In this document: in pieces, positions 35,148 to 45,071 of the stretch
Layout: every line of letters begins with the position of its first letter
Numbering within the stretch: the first letter of the stretch is position 1
Assembly (NCBI GenBank): GCA_027943745.1
Contig: AP025763.1
Location: 1,364,001-1,428,000 of the forward strand
Source: Neptuniibacter victor
GTDB taxonomy: Bacteria > Pseudomonadota > Gammaproteobacteria > Pseudomonadales > Balneatricaceae
Length of the DNA: 64,000 bases
Reading direction: 5' to 3'
Translations under genes and position numbers: made by a program
Notes under the pieces: generated by a model
Databases searched by the model: none
Told to the model about the DNA's origin: nothing
Seen by the model: only the letters and a program-made list of their open reading frames with translations

Positions 35148-36821
35148 ATGGCAATGGCAGAGTCATTTTTTGATAAACACAAGAGTCTTTTAGAGCAGGC
35201 TTGTCAGGCGGTGCAAGATCGGGGGCATTGGACGCCTTATCCTGAGATACCTAGTGGTAAAATTTATGGAGAAAATGCTAAGGCTGAAGGCTTAACGGCT
35301 TATCAATCAAGCTTAAACAAAGCATTTTCGCTACAGGGGCCAGCGGTTGTTGGGCATGTTGGTGCAGAAGTGTCTCCTTATAATGGTGAGTTGGGCATTC
35401 AGTACGATGCTTATCGTTCAAATGATCTAGTTGCTGCGGCAAAACATGCATTGCCTGAATGGAGAGATGCCGGGCCTGAAATTCGGACAGGGGTCTGTTT
35501 AGAAATATTGGAACGGCTAAACCAGCGTAGCTTTGAAATTGGAAATGCAACCATGCATACCACGGGACAAGGCTTTGCGATGGCTTTTCAAGCGGGAGGT
35601 CCTCACGCTCAAGACCGCGGTTTAGAAGCGGTTGCTACTGCTTGGCTTGCGACCAGCCGTGTGCCAGCGGATTCTTTGTGGAATAAACCTCAGGGTAAAC
35701 ACGATCCGTTGGTTATGAGTAAGCGATATCATATCGTTCCTAAAGGTGTCGCCTTAGTTGTAGCTTGTTCGACTTTCCCTACTTGGAATACTTATCCCGG
35801 GTTGTTTGCAAGTTTAGTCACTGGCAATCCAGTGATTATTAAGGCCCATTCTCAGGCGGTGCTTCCCGTTGCTATAACGGTTGAAGTTTGTCAGCAAGTG
35901 CTGTCTGAAGCCGGTTTTGATCCCAAACTGGTGATGTTGGCTGCTGAAGGAAGTGAAGTATCGATTGCGCAGTCTTTGGCGGTTCATGAGGATGTCCGTA
36001 TCATCGATTATACGGGTGGTAACAGCTTTGGTGATTGGTTATCGGCTAACGCAACGCAGGCGGCTATATACAAAGAGCAAGCCGGTGTTAATACTATTCT
36101 TATAGATAGCATTTCCAATTTGAAGCGCGCAGCACAAAACTTAGCATTTTCTTTAAGTTTATATTCCGGTCAGATGTGTACGACTCCGCAAGCACTTCTT
36201 ATTCCTCGAGGCGGTATCAATACAGACGAAGGTCACCTTAGTTTTGAGGAGGTCTCATCAAGAATCTGTGTAACTATCAGTAAATTTTTGTCAGATCCCG
36301 AACGGGCCGCCGGTGTATTGGGTGCAATTCCAAACCCTGTTACTATTCAACGCTTATCAGAAGCATCTAATTTAGGTAAGGTTGTTCTTGAATCGGCAAC
36401 CTGTCCATTACCGGGATTCGATGATGCGGTTTATCACACGCCTTTAATATTATCAGTAGAAGGGGCGGATGACGCTTGGCAGCAAGAGCAGTTTGGTCCA
36501 ATCTCATTTATTGTCGCTGTTGATGATACTGACCAAGGCTTAGCGCTTATCTCTAACGCTGTAGCAGGCAAAGGCGCGATCACCTTTGGTGTGTACTCTA
36601 CGGATGAATCTGTTTTGGATCGTGCTGAGCAGGTAGCTATAGAGCAAGGCGTTGCACTTTCATGCAATCTTGATGCTGGCGTGTTTGTTAATCAGTCGGC
36701 TGCATTTAGTGATTTTCATGCGACTGGTAATAACCCAGCAGCGAATGCAGCCTTAACTGACCCTGCTTTTGTTGCCGGTCGGTTCGCGGTTGTTCAGAGC
36801 CGTCGCCATACAAGTGTTTGA
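35148..36821 (+). CDS. paaN: PaaN-type aldehyde dehydrogenase of phenylacetate degradation
   Basis: A 557-residue protein of the separate PaaN family (ALDH-related, without the MaoC domain found in PaaZ). Family parts: long N-terminus with GHWTPYPEIPSGKIYGE near residue 27, VPKGVALVVACSTFPTWNTY near 197, Glu in KEQAGVN near 310, and catalytic Cys in YSGQMCTTPQALL near 345. CGGAG precedes the ATG. It is transcribed away from paaF and followed by paaY. PaaZ already covers the aldehyde oxidation step here, so its reaction is uncertain; it may act as a second semialdehyde dehydrogenase or handle an aldehyde precursor. Confidence 0.88.
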   Translation: MAMAESFFDKHKSLLEQACQAVQDRGHWTPYPEIPSGKIYGENAKAEGLTAYQSSLNKAFSLQGPAVVGHVGAEVSPYNGELGIQYDAYRSNDLVAAAKHALPEWRDAGPEIRTGVCLEILERLNQRSFEIGNATMHTTGQGFAMAFQAGGPHAQDRGLEAVATAWLATSRVPADSLWNKPQGKHDPLVMSKRYHIVPKGVALVVACSTFPTWNTYPGLFASLVTGNPVIIKAHSQAVLPVAITVEVCQQVLSEAGFDPKLVMLAAEGSEVSIAQSLAVHEDVRIIDYTGGNSFGDWLSANATQAAIYKEQAGVNTILIDSISNLKRAAQNLAFSLSLYSGQMCTTPQALLIPRGGINTDEGHLSFEEVSSRICVTISKFLSDPERAAGVLGAIPNPVTIQRLSEASNLGKVVLESATCPLPGFDDAVYHTPLILSVEGADDAWQQEQFGPISFIVAVDDTDQGLALISNAVAGKGAITFGVYSTDESVLDRAEQVAIEQGVALSCNLDAGVFVNQSAAFSDFHATGNNPAANAALTDPAFVAGRFAVVQSRRHTSV

Positions 36822-36849
36822 GCGTATTTTTTCAATTTAGGAGAAAGGG

Positions 36850-37449
36850 ATGCAGGTTTATAGTATTGATGGAATTACCCCGGTGGTTGATCCAACGGCG
36901 TTTGTTCATCCTACGGCGATATTGATTGGCGATGTTATTATCGGTCCGCGTTGTTATGTTGGACCCGCTGCGTCCTTGCGAGGTGATTTTGGGCGTTTGG
37001 TGCTCGAAGAGGGTGCTAATGTGCAAGATACCTGCGTGCTTCATGGCTTTCCCGGGACGGATACCGTTGTTGAGAAGGATGGCCATATTGGTCACGGGGC
37101 TGTTTTGCATGGTTGCCGAATTGGTAGAAATGCCTTAGTAGGTATGAATGCAGTTGTGATGGACGGCGCAGTCATTGGAGAGGAATCGATTGTTGCTGCT
37201 TGCGCTTTTGTTAAAGCCGCTTTCACTTGTGAAGCAAGAAGTTTAGTGGTTGGTTCACCCGCTAAGGTGTTGCGTCAAGTGGGCGATAAAGAGATTGCCT
37301 GGAAGAGTGCAGGAACGGCGCAGTATCAGGATTTAACAAATCGTTGTTTGACGACTATGCAGAAAGTAGAGCCGTTGACTGAAGTTGAAGCTGATCGGCC
37401 TAGAATGAACGTTGGGGAAGTGAAACCTAAATATCAGACTGATAATTAG
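36850..37449 (+). CDS. paaY: PaaY, hexapeptide-repeat thioesterase / gamma-carbonic-anhydrase-like protein
   Basis: A 199-residue left-handed beta-helix protein of the gamma-class carbonic anhydrase family. PaaY removes CoA from inhibitory ring-derived esters in E. coli. Hexapeptide turns run from about residue 12 to 135 (for example [19 protein letters not shown] and [19 protein letters not shown]). The three metal histidines are in LHGFPG near 63, [10 protein letters not shown] near 80-87. The C-terminal helix holds [25 protein letters not shown] is the ribosome site; the gap to paaN is 28 bases, so they are co-transcribed. It ends at a terminator shared with paaX. Confidence 0.9.
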   Translation: MQVYSIDGITPVVDPTAFVHPTAILIGDVIIGPRCYVGPAASLRGDFGRLVLEEGANVQDTCVLHGFPGTDTVVEKDGHIGHGAVLHGCRIGRNALVGMNAVVMDGAVIGEESIVAACAFVKAAFTCEARSLVVGSPAKVLRQVGDKEIAWKSAGTAQYQDLTNRCLTTMQKVEPLTEVEADRPRMNVGEVKPKYQTDN

Positions 37450-37460
37450 GGTAGGTTTCT

Positions 37461-37498
37461 CCATAAAAAAACGGGAACTTGTTCCCGTTTTTTTATGG
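37461..37498. terminator. Bidirectional terminator between paaY and paaX
   Basis: Two 18-base arms (CCATAAAAAAACGGGAAC and its exact complement) are separated by TT. A run of seven A on one side and seven T on the other make it active for both convergent genes. Confidence 0.95.
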
Positions 37499-37511
37499 AT
37501 ATTGCACTGCC

Positions 37512-38441
37512 TTATTGGCTTCTTAGCCCGCCATAGCGTTGGAAAAATTTACTGTTAGGGGGTGGCAGAGGGCCTTCAGCCGTTTCTAGCACATCATTCA
37601 TGTGTGCTTCTGCACCTTCCCAGACTCTTTGATAGATATTGTTGCAGAGCTGCCTTGCCGCGCTACCTGCCCAATCTCCCGGTAATAACTCATCAGGAAG
37701 CTCTGGGTCACGTAATATGATGCGTCGGTATTCGTGTATTAATAACACTCTGATTTGAAAGCACTGTTCAGGTGTTGGATTATCTTTCTCTTTTAGATGG
37801 TTCCATATGGGGCGGAATTTATCTAAAAAATTCTGATAGTTTTCGGCTAATTTTGGCAGGTTCCATGATTCTCGCGTTTGCAGTCTTAGTGCTCGACTTG
37901 CAACGGCGCCTTCACCCAAATCTTCAAGCATAATGACATCATCTTGATAATCGAACTCTTGCAGAATTGCCTGTAATTCAGGTTTTTGCATTTGAGGGTG
38001 AAGCATCACAGTAGGCGCTAGGTGACCAAATCCGTGCCATTCTAGCTCTTGGCGTAGCTTTTGACGGTCATCTTGATTTAGCTGACTAAGGATCGCCATA
38101 AGCCAGCGACCATCCCACTCTGGATTGTGTTCTGCGTAAACGCGTTTGAATGCTTTACGGAATCGGCGAATGCCGGGCCCGGTTAAACTATAGTAACTTC
38201 TGCGACCTACTTGATCTGCAACCAGCCAGTTTTCTTTTGCTAGTCTAAAGACCGATGTTCGAACCAGACGTTGGTTCAAGCCGAGAGGCTCTAATAAGTT
38301 GATCAAACTGCCAAGCCACACTGTGCCGCCACGTGGTGCAATAGCGTCACCGTATACCGTGATGATTAACGAACCAGCCCGTATCGGGCGTCGGCTGCGA
38401 AAATTGTCAACCAATGTTTCTAAGGCAGGGAAAGCGGGCAT
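37512..38441 (-). CDS. paaX: PaaX, phenylacetyl-CoA responsive repressor
   Basis: A 309-residue GntR-like transcriptional repressor that shuts off paa genes until phenylacetyl-CoA binds. The family N-terminus is visible: SLIITVYGDAIAPRGGTVWLGSLI near residues 23-46, the winged helix with TSVFRLAKENWLVADQVGRRS near 62-82, and YSLTGPGIRRFRKAF near 84. The C-terminal half (about 170-290) is the PaaX-specific ligand and dimer domain. It is convergent with paaN-paaY and its own promoter lies in 38442-38750. Probable targets are the paaF/paaN region. Confidence 0.93.
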   Translation of the reverse strand: MPAFPALETLVDNFRSRRPIRAGSLIITVYGDAIAPRGGTVWLGSLINLLEPLGLNQRLVRTSVFRLAKENWLVADQVGRRSYYSLTGPGIRRFRKAFKRVYAEHNPEWDGRWLMAILSQLNQDDRQKLRQELEWHGFGHLAPTVMLHPQMQKPELQAILQEFDYQDDVIMLEDLGEGAVASRALRLQTRESWNLPKLAENYQNFLDKFRPIWNHLKEKDNPTPEQCFQIRVLLIHEYRRIILRDPELPDELLPGDWAGSAARQLCNNIYQRVWEGAEAHMNDVLETAEGPLPPPNSKFFQRYGGLRSQ

Positions 38442-38750
38442 GTTATTCCAGTCAGTTTGGGTTGTGCTTATTTCGTCAATTTTGGAGCGTGCATTTTATA
38501 GATCGTTGTTTCCGCAAGCAAATTTGATGAAATATTATTTTATGTACTATCTAGATATACCTGTTTTTTATAAATATGTTAAGTAAAATAATGATACAAG
38601 TACGAACAAAATATAGTTACTTTTTGTTTTATATCAACGTATCTGTAATAGCCATTTAATCTGTAATGAATAAACCTGCGTTTATAGCCCTAGTGTTTAT
38701 ATCTGTATTTAAAACAAGAGAAGATAGGTATCCGCAGTGAATTATTGTGT
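38442..38750. other. AT-rich intergenic region (309 bases, no gene)
   Basis: This holds the paaX promoter by position. I see no RNA gene or strong hairpin, and no clear terminator after the kinase gene that ends at 38751. Confidence 0.5.
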
Positions 38751-41700
38751 TTAATGGCTTTTCATTTGTAACTGACTTCGTTCGTATAATGTAATAAGTT
38801 CAGGCACTTTGCTGCGTAAATTTTCTCTCGTGTCGGGCTTAGCGTTTATCTGTGTTGAAAGTTCTTCAATCTGTTTGGCCACACGTTGAACCGCTATAAA
38901 CCCAAAATTAGCTGCTGCTCCACTTAACGTGTGCGCTTTTTGGTTGAGCTCGGAATACTTCTCTTGGGTTAAGCTATTTTCTATCTCAGTGATAAGTTGA
39001 CGAGCCTGAGTATCATATTGCACGAGTAGTGCATTCAAACTGTCCTGCCCAAGCAGTTCTCTGTGCTGACCAATCAGCTTTTGATCAAGCAGTGTGGTTT
39101 GTTTATTCGTGTCCTCTGACCTGGGGGCTCTATGCTGCATAATCTCTTGAAGTTCTGTGTATTGGATCGGTTTTGCTAAAGCGCCATCCATACCCGCGGC
39201 TAAATAGCTCTCTATCTCATGCTGCGCTACTGAGGCCGTTAAGGCGATAATCTTAATATTTGCTCTTGCCTTATTAGGGTGTTTTCTTATTCTTCGCGTT
39301 GTCTCCATCCCGTCCATGTCGGGGAGATGGATATCCATTAAAACGAGATCGTAGGCGTGGTCGTTGTGCATCGAGAGGGCGGTGAATCCATCGTCAGCTA
39401 TAGAGACCTTGTGGCCATCGCTTTCGAGTAAGCCACGAGTGACATCCTGGTTTATTGGTGTGTCTTCAACCAATAGGATATCCAAAGGTTTAGTTTGATC
39501 GTGCTGCTGTTGATAGTCTTGCTGGTCGGGTAATGTACTGGAGATAGGGTAGCTTAATTCAAACCAAAAGGTGCTCCCTTCATTCTCTTTGCTATCAAAA
39601 CCGATACGGCCCCCTAAATGCTCAATAATCTGTTTTGTAATGGCAAGGCCTAATCCTGTTCCACCATAACGCCGAGTGATTGAGCTATCTGCTTGAGTAA
39701 AGTGCTGGAAAATTTTGTTGTGAGCCGCATCGGGTATACCTATGCCTGTATCTTCTACGCTGCAGCGTAGGGTTATTTCCTGTTCGCTGGATTGAGTGCC
39801 TTCAGCGCTTAAGCGTATAAATCCGTGATGGGTAAACTTTAGCGCGTTAGAGCATAGATTCATTAATATTTGGCTTAGAACTCGTTTATCACCCATGAGA
39901 GGCGGTAGGTTGCGGTCTATGTTCGGTACTATTTGTAATGTTTTTTCTTCCGCAACAGGCGTAAATAAGGTGTAGGTATCATCTAGCACTTGTTGAACCC
40001 AGAAGGCCTTATTTTCAAGATCCAGTTGTCCTGATTCTACTTTTGAATAGTCTAGGATATTGTTAAGAATAGATAATAGGGATTGCCCGGCATTATAGAT
40101 TGTTTCTATTTGCCCACTTTGTTCTTGATTTAGGTCCCCTTTTTTCATCAATTGGGCCATGCCCAGTATGCCGTTCATTGGGGTTCGTATTTCGTGGCTC
40201 ATCGTAGCCAAAAACATTGATTTGGCTTCGTTCTCAGCTTCAGCTTCGTACCTGGCTTGTTCTGCTACTTCTTTGGCTTTGCGTTCGCTGATGTCAGTCA
40301 GTGAGCCTTCGTAATACTGAGCTTGGCCGTTGGATTCTAAAACCTTCCTTGCCGAGATCGAAACGTAAATGGGAGCACCGTCTTTTTTTCGCCAGCGTGT
40401 CTCAAAGTTAATGACTTTATGCTCATGGTCGAGCTGTTTTAAAAAATCGTCACGCTCGATGTCGTCATAGAAGCACTGACTCGCTATATCCGTGATCTCA
40501 TTGTGAAACTCATCCATATTTTTAAAGTTGAGTAGCGAGGCTAGTGCCGGGTTGGCTGAAATAAAGCGCCCATCTGGCGAGGCTCTAAAGATACCTTCTA
40601 CGGCGTTAAGAAAGAGCGATTTAAAGTCGTATTCTGATTTTTCAAGGCTTTGGTAAAGCTTAGCGTTTTCAATCGATATGGCGGCTTGGGATGCTAAAAT
40701 CTGTAATGTCTCTAGACGGTTCCGATCAAATATATCTCTGCTTTGGTTATTTTCTAAATACAGGATGGCGGTTAATTCACCATGATAGAGTATTGGTAAT
40801 GCTAGCAATGAGAGAGGGTGCTCTTTGCGGATATAGTTATCTTGTTGGAACATCTCGTGTCGGCTTGCATCGCCTAATACAACATTCTCTTTGGTACGGG
40901 CAACATAATGGATAATACTGCTGGGAAGAATGTCTGCGGTTCTATTCAGTGGCAGGTTATCGTAGAAACGAGTTTCCTCTTCAATCGTTGCTTCAGCAGC
41001 TATGCTTAATGTCTCTCTATTAAGAAGTAATACAGCGCGCTGTGCGCCAGCATTGATAATGGCTAGTTTTAATAAAGTTGATATCAACGGTTCTAGCATT
41101 ATTTCATCAGAGATTGCTTGAGAGGCTTTGATCACCGAATTGATATCGTAGGCGTTCCTCGATAATTCCTCTTCCTGCATTAAGGCGGGACGTGTGCTTT
41201 GTGCGTTCTGTTCTGACTGAGCAAATAAAATAAATGGGTATTTTTTTTCTAGTTGTCTTTTTTTACTCAAAGCTCCCCATGCGGAGAAAGCATGGTGTGC
41301 TTGAATCGTGTAGTGCTGAAAGAGTGGATCTTTGTTCCATTTGTTATAGCACTGCCCAACTAATTCAAGGCTTATGGCATGATCAAGGACGAAGCTCTGT
41401 TGCTGAGCGTGGCTGATTGCTTGATCAAAATAATCGATTGCGATGCTGTACTTTCTATCAACCATGAAAAGCATCGCTTTGATCAAAAGCCAGTGATGAT
41501 GGTGGTTTTCAAAACTGTGTTTTTTGAGCTTCTCTACGCTTTTTAAATAGCGTTTTGCACGTTTGATGCGATGAGACTGCTCTAGAATACTGGTTTGCTC
41601 GACCAGAATTAAATTGTTTAAGGTTTCAAAAAAGGCTAAATAAGGGGCGGTGTACGTGCCGCTGATATAAGCGCTATAAATAAGTGCTTCAGTGAAATAC

Positions 41701-44700
41701 TGCTCAGCATCTAAGTTTTCTCCATAAATAAGTGCCAGTAATCCCTTGTAGTAGTAGTGCAGACACATAGCTGTTTTATGATTGTTGCTCTTATACTTAG
41801 CGAGCATCTCTTCTTCAATATAATGAGTGCCATCTAAGCCTGCTGGGAAGTTGCTTCCTGTTAGTGCTTCAACCGTTTGTTGCGTCATTAAGGTGTAGTG
41901 CAGAGATTGCTTTTGCCCTGATTCGTTTAATTGTAATGAGTATTTGGTGAGTTGTTCTGCTAGCTGATTGAGGCTCGGCGTTAAGGAAAATTCGTATTGA
42001 ATGTAGGCGGATAAAGAGTATGCGCTCCATTCAATGTCACCCGACTCAAGTGCTTTGATATGAGATTGGTAAAGGCTGTCAGCGCAGAGTTTGAGGTGCT
42101 CTTGGTAGTGTCTAATATAAGCGTTGTAGAGATAAAGAGGTTTGTGCTCACTTTTACCCGAGAACTTTTCCGTAAGCTTTAGGGCTAAACGGCCTAGCCT
42201 GACGCCTTGCTCAATTTTCTGATACTTGCCGCACAGTACGCCACCGTAACCTGCGAAAGCCATGGCTGACTCATCACTTAGGCCATTTCTCAAGGTGAAT
42301 TCGACCTCTTTAGCCATGACGAGAGGGCGTAGACCTGAGCTGGAAAATTTTACGACACCAAACATGTTTGCCAAGAGGGACATGGCGGCTAGTTTTGTCG
42401 GATCTTCTATCTTAGGTAGATTGAGAATACGTTCATCGGAATAGCGAGCGAGTAATAGAGAAACCTTTGCTTGGCTTATGGCTATTGCGCTGTTAGACGG
42501 ATTAAGAGGTAGAGGAACTTTTAATTGCTGGAGTAAATTTACCGCAACTTGAAGGGCATCAGAAAAATTGTTTTGGGCTACTAGCGCTTGAATACGTAAC
42601 TCTTCTAGCTGAGTTCTACCTCTTAAATCATTGCTCAAAGGAATAGCTTGATCTAAAAGCTTATCTAAGTAGGTGAAGTCGGCTTTGATATAAGCGGTTT
42701 CAGCAGCATTCTTTTGCAGTTTAGTGATTAATGGGATGTTTTTTGCGGTGTCCTCGTCCTCAATCAGCGCTAAACCTTGGTGGAAGTAATCGAAAGCTGA
42801 TTCAAAAGCCGCTGACTCTCGTGCCCTTATACCTGTTTTGTAGTTAAGCTGAGCTAACTCATTTTTCTCGTGCTTAGATGTGATTAATGACAGCGATTGA
42901 TTGAGATGGTTGGTTACATCAAATAAGCGGCGTCCTAAGCTATCAGTCGGAAGACTTTCTTTTAATACATGGCCAATAAGATAGTGGAGATTCTCTAACT
43001 CCTTCTTATCAACCAGAGAATAGGCAGCTTGCTGCACTCTATCGTGGACAAAACGATATTGGATTTTGTGCGCTTGAGATTCTATATCGTAATGGTGACT
43101 GGCCCCCATCGGTAGCAGTAGGCCCTCAGTTAAGGCTGGCCATAGGTTCTGTGCTGCTTGCGTAGCATCTTGTTGGCAGGACTTTGCCAAAATATGTAAG
43201 GGGACAGGGTTGCCGATACAGGCAGCTACTTTTATAACTTCGAGGGTGTTACTCGATAGACGCTGAAGTTTATCAACCATGAATGTGATGACATTATCTG
43301 TGATCTCACAGCTGCGTATTTCGAGGGCGTTCCATGTCCATTGGTTGTTCTGAAATATGATCAGATCTTTTTCATGAAGTTCTAATAGAAATTGATTAAG
43401 GAAAAAGGGGTTGCCTTGCGTTTTTTCAAAGCAGATTTCAGCTAGAGCAAGACACTTATCTTTATTTTGCCCTAATGTATCGATGATTAACTGATGCACA
43501 TCTTCAATAAGGAGTGGTTCTATTGCTAAAGATTGAACCTCAACAGGCGCTTGCTTTAAATGCTCAATGGCTAAATTAAACGGGTGGTTAGCACTGTAGT
43601 TTTGAGTGCGATAGCTTCCAATTATAAGCAGATTGGGGTGCTGGGGGTTATGCGATAATTTATCCAGTAGCTTTAGTGAAGAGAGATCAGCCCAGTGTAA
43701 GTCATCGAAAAAAAGGACAAGCGGATGTTCTGACGTCGCAAATACTTTAAGAATTTGCCGGATGATATGCGAAAAACGGTGTTGTTCTTCAGAGGGCGAG
43801 AGCTTTTCCGCAATGGGTTGCTGACCTAGGATTAATTCAAGTTCAGGAATGAGTCTGAAAAGTACCTGAGCGTTACTGCCCGTGGCCGCTAATAGTGCTT
43901 TTCTCCAATGATTAATCTGATCATCAGACTCAGTTAGCAATTGCCTTATCAGTGTTTGCAGTGCCTGATAAATGGCAGTGTAAGGCCGATTTCTATGATA
44001 TTGATCGAACTTTCCTGACGCAAAAAAACCATGATGCTGAGTAATATGTTGGCGTATTTCATGGGCAAGGCTTGATTTACCTATCCCAGCATAGCCTGAG
44101 ATAAGTGTCAGCGCTTGTCGGCCTTTAGTTGCTAAATCAAAACTCTTTTTTAGTGCGGAGATGGTATTCTCTCGGCCATAGAGTTTCTGCGGAATCTCAA
44201 ATCGTTCCGAGATATCCTCTTGGCCAATAGTAAACTTCTCTTTTGCTTGGCTGCGGTGAAGCTTTAGGCAAATGTTGAGGTCGCTGCATAGCCCTAAACT
44301 TGATTGATAGCGCTGTGATGCATCCTTTGAAAGGAGCTTCATAATGATCTGCGATAGCGGTTCGGGCAGATCGGTATTTTGAATGTAAGGCTCTACGGGC
44401 TGTCTAGCTAAGTGGCAGTGAATTAATTCTAAATTATCTTTTGATTCGAAAGGGGGGCTACCCGTAAACAGTTCATAGAAGGTTGCACCTAATCCATAGT
44501 AATCGCTTCGATAATCAATGACCCGATTAATTCTGCCGGTCTGTTCTGGGGATATGTAGGTAAGGTTCTGTTTCTCATTGAGTGATGCGTGGGAGCTGGG
44601 ATGCTCTCTTTGCAATCGAGAGCTGAGTGCAAAGTCGATAATCCATATTTGCCCGGTATTGGGCTCAATTAAAATGTTATCGGGTGATATCTGTTTATGG

Positions 44701-45071
44701 ATGATATGGGCTTCATGAATTTGCCCTAATACTAAGGCTATCTGGGTGGCACAGGTTAAACGTCTATCAAAGCTTGGGCGCTCAATGGTCATCCATTTTC
44801 TTAAGCTGATCGCGTTTACGTTAGGAAAAACGATCGTGCTGTGTTGGTTGCTTTTTCGATATTCAATCGGGGCTAGGACGCCTGATATGTCGAGCTGCTG
44901 TAAAATGTTGTATTCATGCTCTAGTCGAATCTGGGCAGCTTTTGATTGTTCGGTTTCTGAGATCTGTTTTACGATAACGGGTTGCTGTTCATCTTCAATA
45001 AGCGCGCGTGAGATTCGACTATGTTTGCCTTGATGGATGAGCTCGACAAAAAGAAGGTGATCCACAACCAT
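38751..45071 (-). CDS. Giant hybrid histidine kinase with kinase-like and AAA domains
   Basis: A 2106-residue cytosolic multidomain sensor. Order: eukaryotic-type Ser/Thr kinase-like domain (1 to about 275), AAA/ORC-type ATPase with Walker A GYAGIGKSS near 328 (about 290-650), helical repeat region (about 700-1270), GAF (about 1290-1430), PAS/PAC (about 1460-1590), histidine kinase with SHEIRTPMNGILG near 1625, ATPase domain with GTGLGLAI, receiver with LVLMDIHLPDMDG near 1911, and HPt with KAHTLSGAAANFGF near 2045. The kinase catalytic loop reads HKQISPDN and the metal loop DFA, so phosphotransfer by this domain is doubtful. No membrane helix. Its start abuts the response-regulator gene, so they form one operon. 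The ligand is unknown. Confidence 0.92.
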   Translation of the reverse strand: MVVDHLLFVELIHQGKHSRISRALIEDEQQPVIVKQISETEQSKAAQIRLEHEYNILQQLDISGVLAPIEYRKSNQHSTIVFPNVNAISLRKWMTIERPSFDRRLTCATQIALVLGQIHEAHIIHKQISPDNILIEPNTGQIWIIDFALSSRLQREHPSSHASLNEKQNLTYISPEQTGRINRVIDYRSDYYGLGATFYELFTGSPPFESKDNLELIHCHLARQPVEPYIQNTDLPEPLSQIIMKLLSKDASQRYQSSLGLCSDLNICLKLHRSQAKEKFTIGQEDISERFEIPQKLYGRENTISALKKSFDLATKGRQALTLISGYAGIGKSSLAHEIRQHITQHHGFFASGKFDQYHRNRPYTAIYQALQTLIRQLLTESDDQINHWRKALLAATGSNAQVLFRLIPELELILGQQPIAEKLSPSEEQHRFSHIIRQILKVFATSEHPLVLFFDDLHWADLSSLKLLDKLSHNPQHPNLLIIGSYRTQNYSANHPFNLAIEHLKQAPVEVQSLAIEPLLIEDVHQLIIDTLGQNKDKCLALAEICFEKTQGNPFFLNQFLLELHEKDLIIFQNNQWTWNALEIRSCEITDNVITFMVDKLQRLSSNTLEVIKVAACIGNPVPLHILAKSCQQDATQAAQNLWPALTEGLLLPMGASHHYDIESQAHKIQYRFVHDRVQQAAYSLVDKKELENLHYLIGHVLKESLPTDSLGRRLFDVTNHLNQSLSLITSKHEKNELAQLNYKTGIRARESAAFESAFDYFHQGLALIEDEDTAKNIPLITKLQKNAAETAYIKADFTYLDKLLDQAIPLSNDLRGRTQLEELRIQALVAQNNFSDALQVAVNLLQQLKVPLPLNPSNSAIAISQAKVSLLLARYSDERILNLPKIEDPTKLAAMSLLANMFGVVKFSSSGLRPLVMAKEVEFTLRNGLSDESAMAFAGYGGVLCGKYQKIEQGVRLGRLALKLTEKFSGKSEHKPLYLYNAYIRHYQEHLKLCADSLYQSHIKALESGDIEWSAYSLSAYIQYEFSLTPSLNQLAEQLTKYSLQLNESGQKQSLHYTLMTQQTVEALTGSNFPAGLDGTHYIEEEMLAKYKSNNHKTAMCLHYYYKGLLALIYGENLDAEQYFTEALIYSAYISGTYTAPYLAFFETLNNLILVEQTSILEQSHRIKRAKRYLKSVEKLKKHSFENHHHHWLLIKAMLFMVDRKYSIAIDYFDQAISHAQQQSFVLDHAISLELVGQCYNKWNKDPLFQHYTIQAHHAFSAWGALSKKRQLEKKYPFILFAQSEQNAQSTRPALMQEEELSRNAYDINSVIKASQAISDEIMLEPLISTLLKLAIINAGAQRAVLLLNRETLSIAAEATIEEETRFYDNLPLNRTADILPSSIIHYVARTKENVVLGDASRHEMFQQDNYIRKEHPLSLLALPILYHGELTAILYLENNQSRDIFDRNRLETLQILASQAAISIENAKLYQSLEKSEYDFKSLFLNAVEGIFRASPDGRFISANPALASLLNFKNMDEFHNEITDIASQCFYDDIERDDFLKQLDHEHKVINFETRWRKKDGAPIYVSISARKVLESNGQAQYYEGSLTDISERKAKEVAEQARYEAEAENEAKSMFLATMSHEIRTPMNGILGMAQLMKKGDLNQEQSGQIETIYNAGQSLLSILNNILDYSKVESGQLDLENKAFWVQQVLDDTYTLFTPVAEEKTLQIVPNIDRNLPPLMGDKRVLSQILMNLCSNALKFTHHGFIRLSAEGTQSSEQEITLRCSVEDTGIGIPDAAHNKIFQHFTQADSSITRRYGGTGLGLAITKQIIEHLGGRIGFDSKENEGSTFWFELSYPISSTLPDQQDYQQQHDQTKPLDILLVEDTPINQDVTRGLLESDGHKVSIADDGFTALSMHNDHAYDLVLMDIHLPDMDGMETTRRIRKHPNKARANIKIIALTASVAQHEIESYLAAGMDGALAKPIQYTELQEIMQHRAPRSEDTNKQTTLLDQKLIGQHRELLGQDSLNALLVQYDTQARQLITEIENSLTQEKYSELNQKAHTLSGAAANFGFIAVQRVAKQIEELSTQINAKPDTRENLRSKVPELITLYERSQLQMKSH

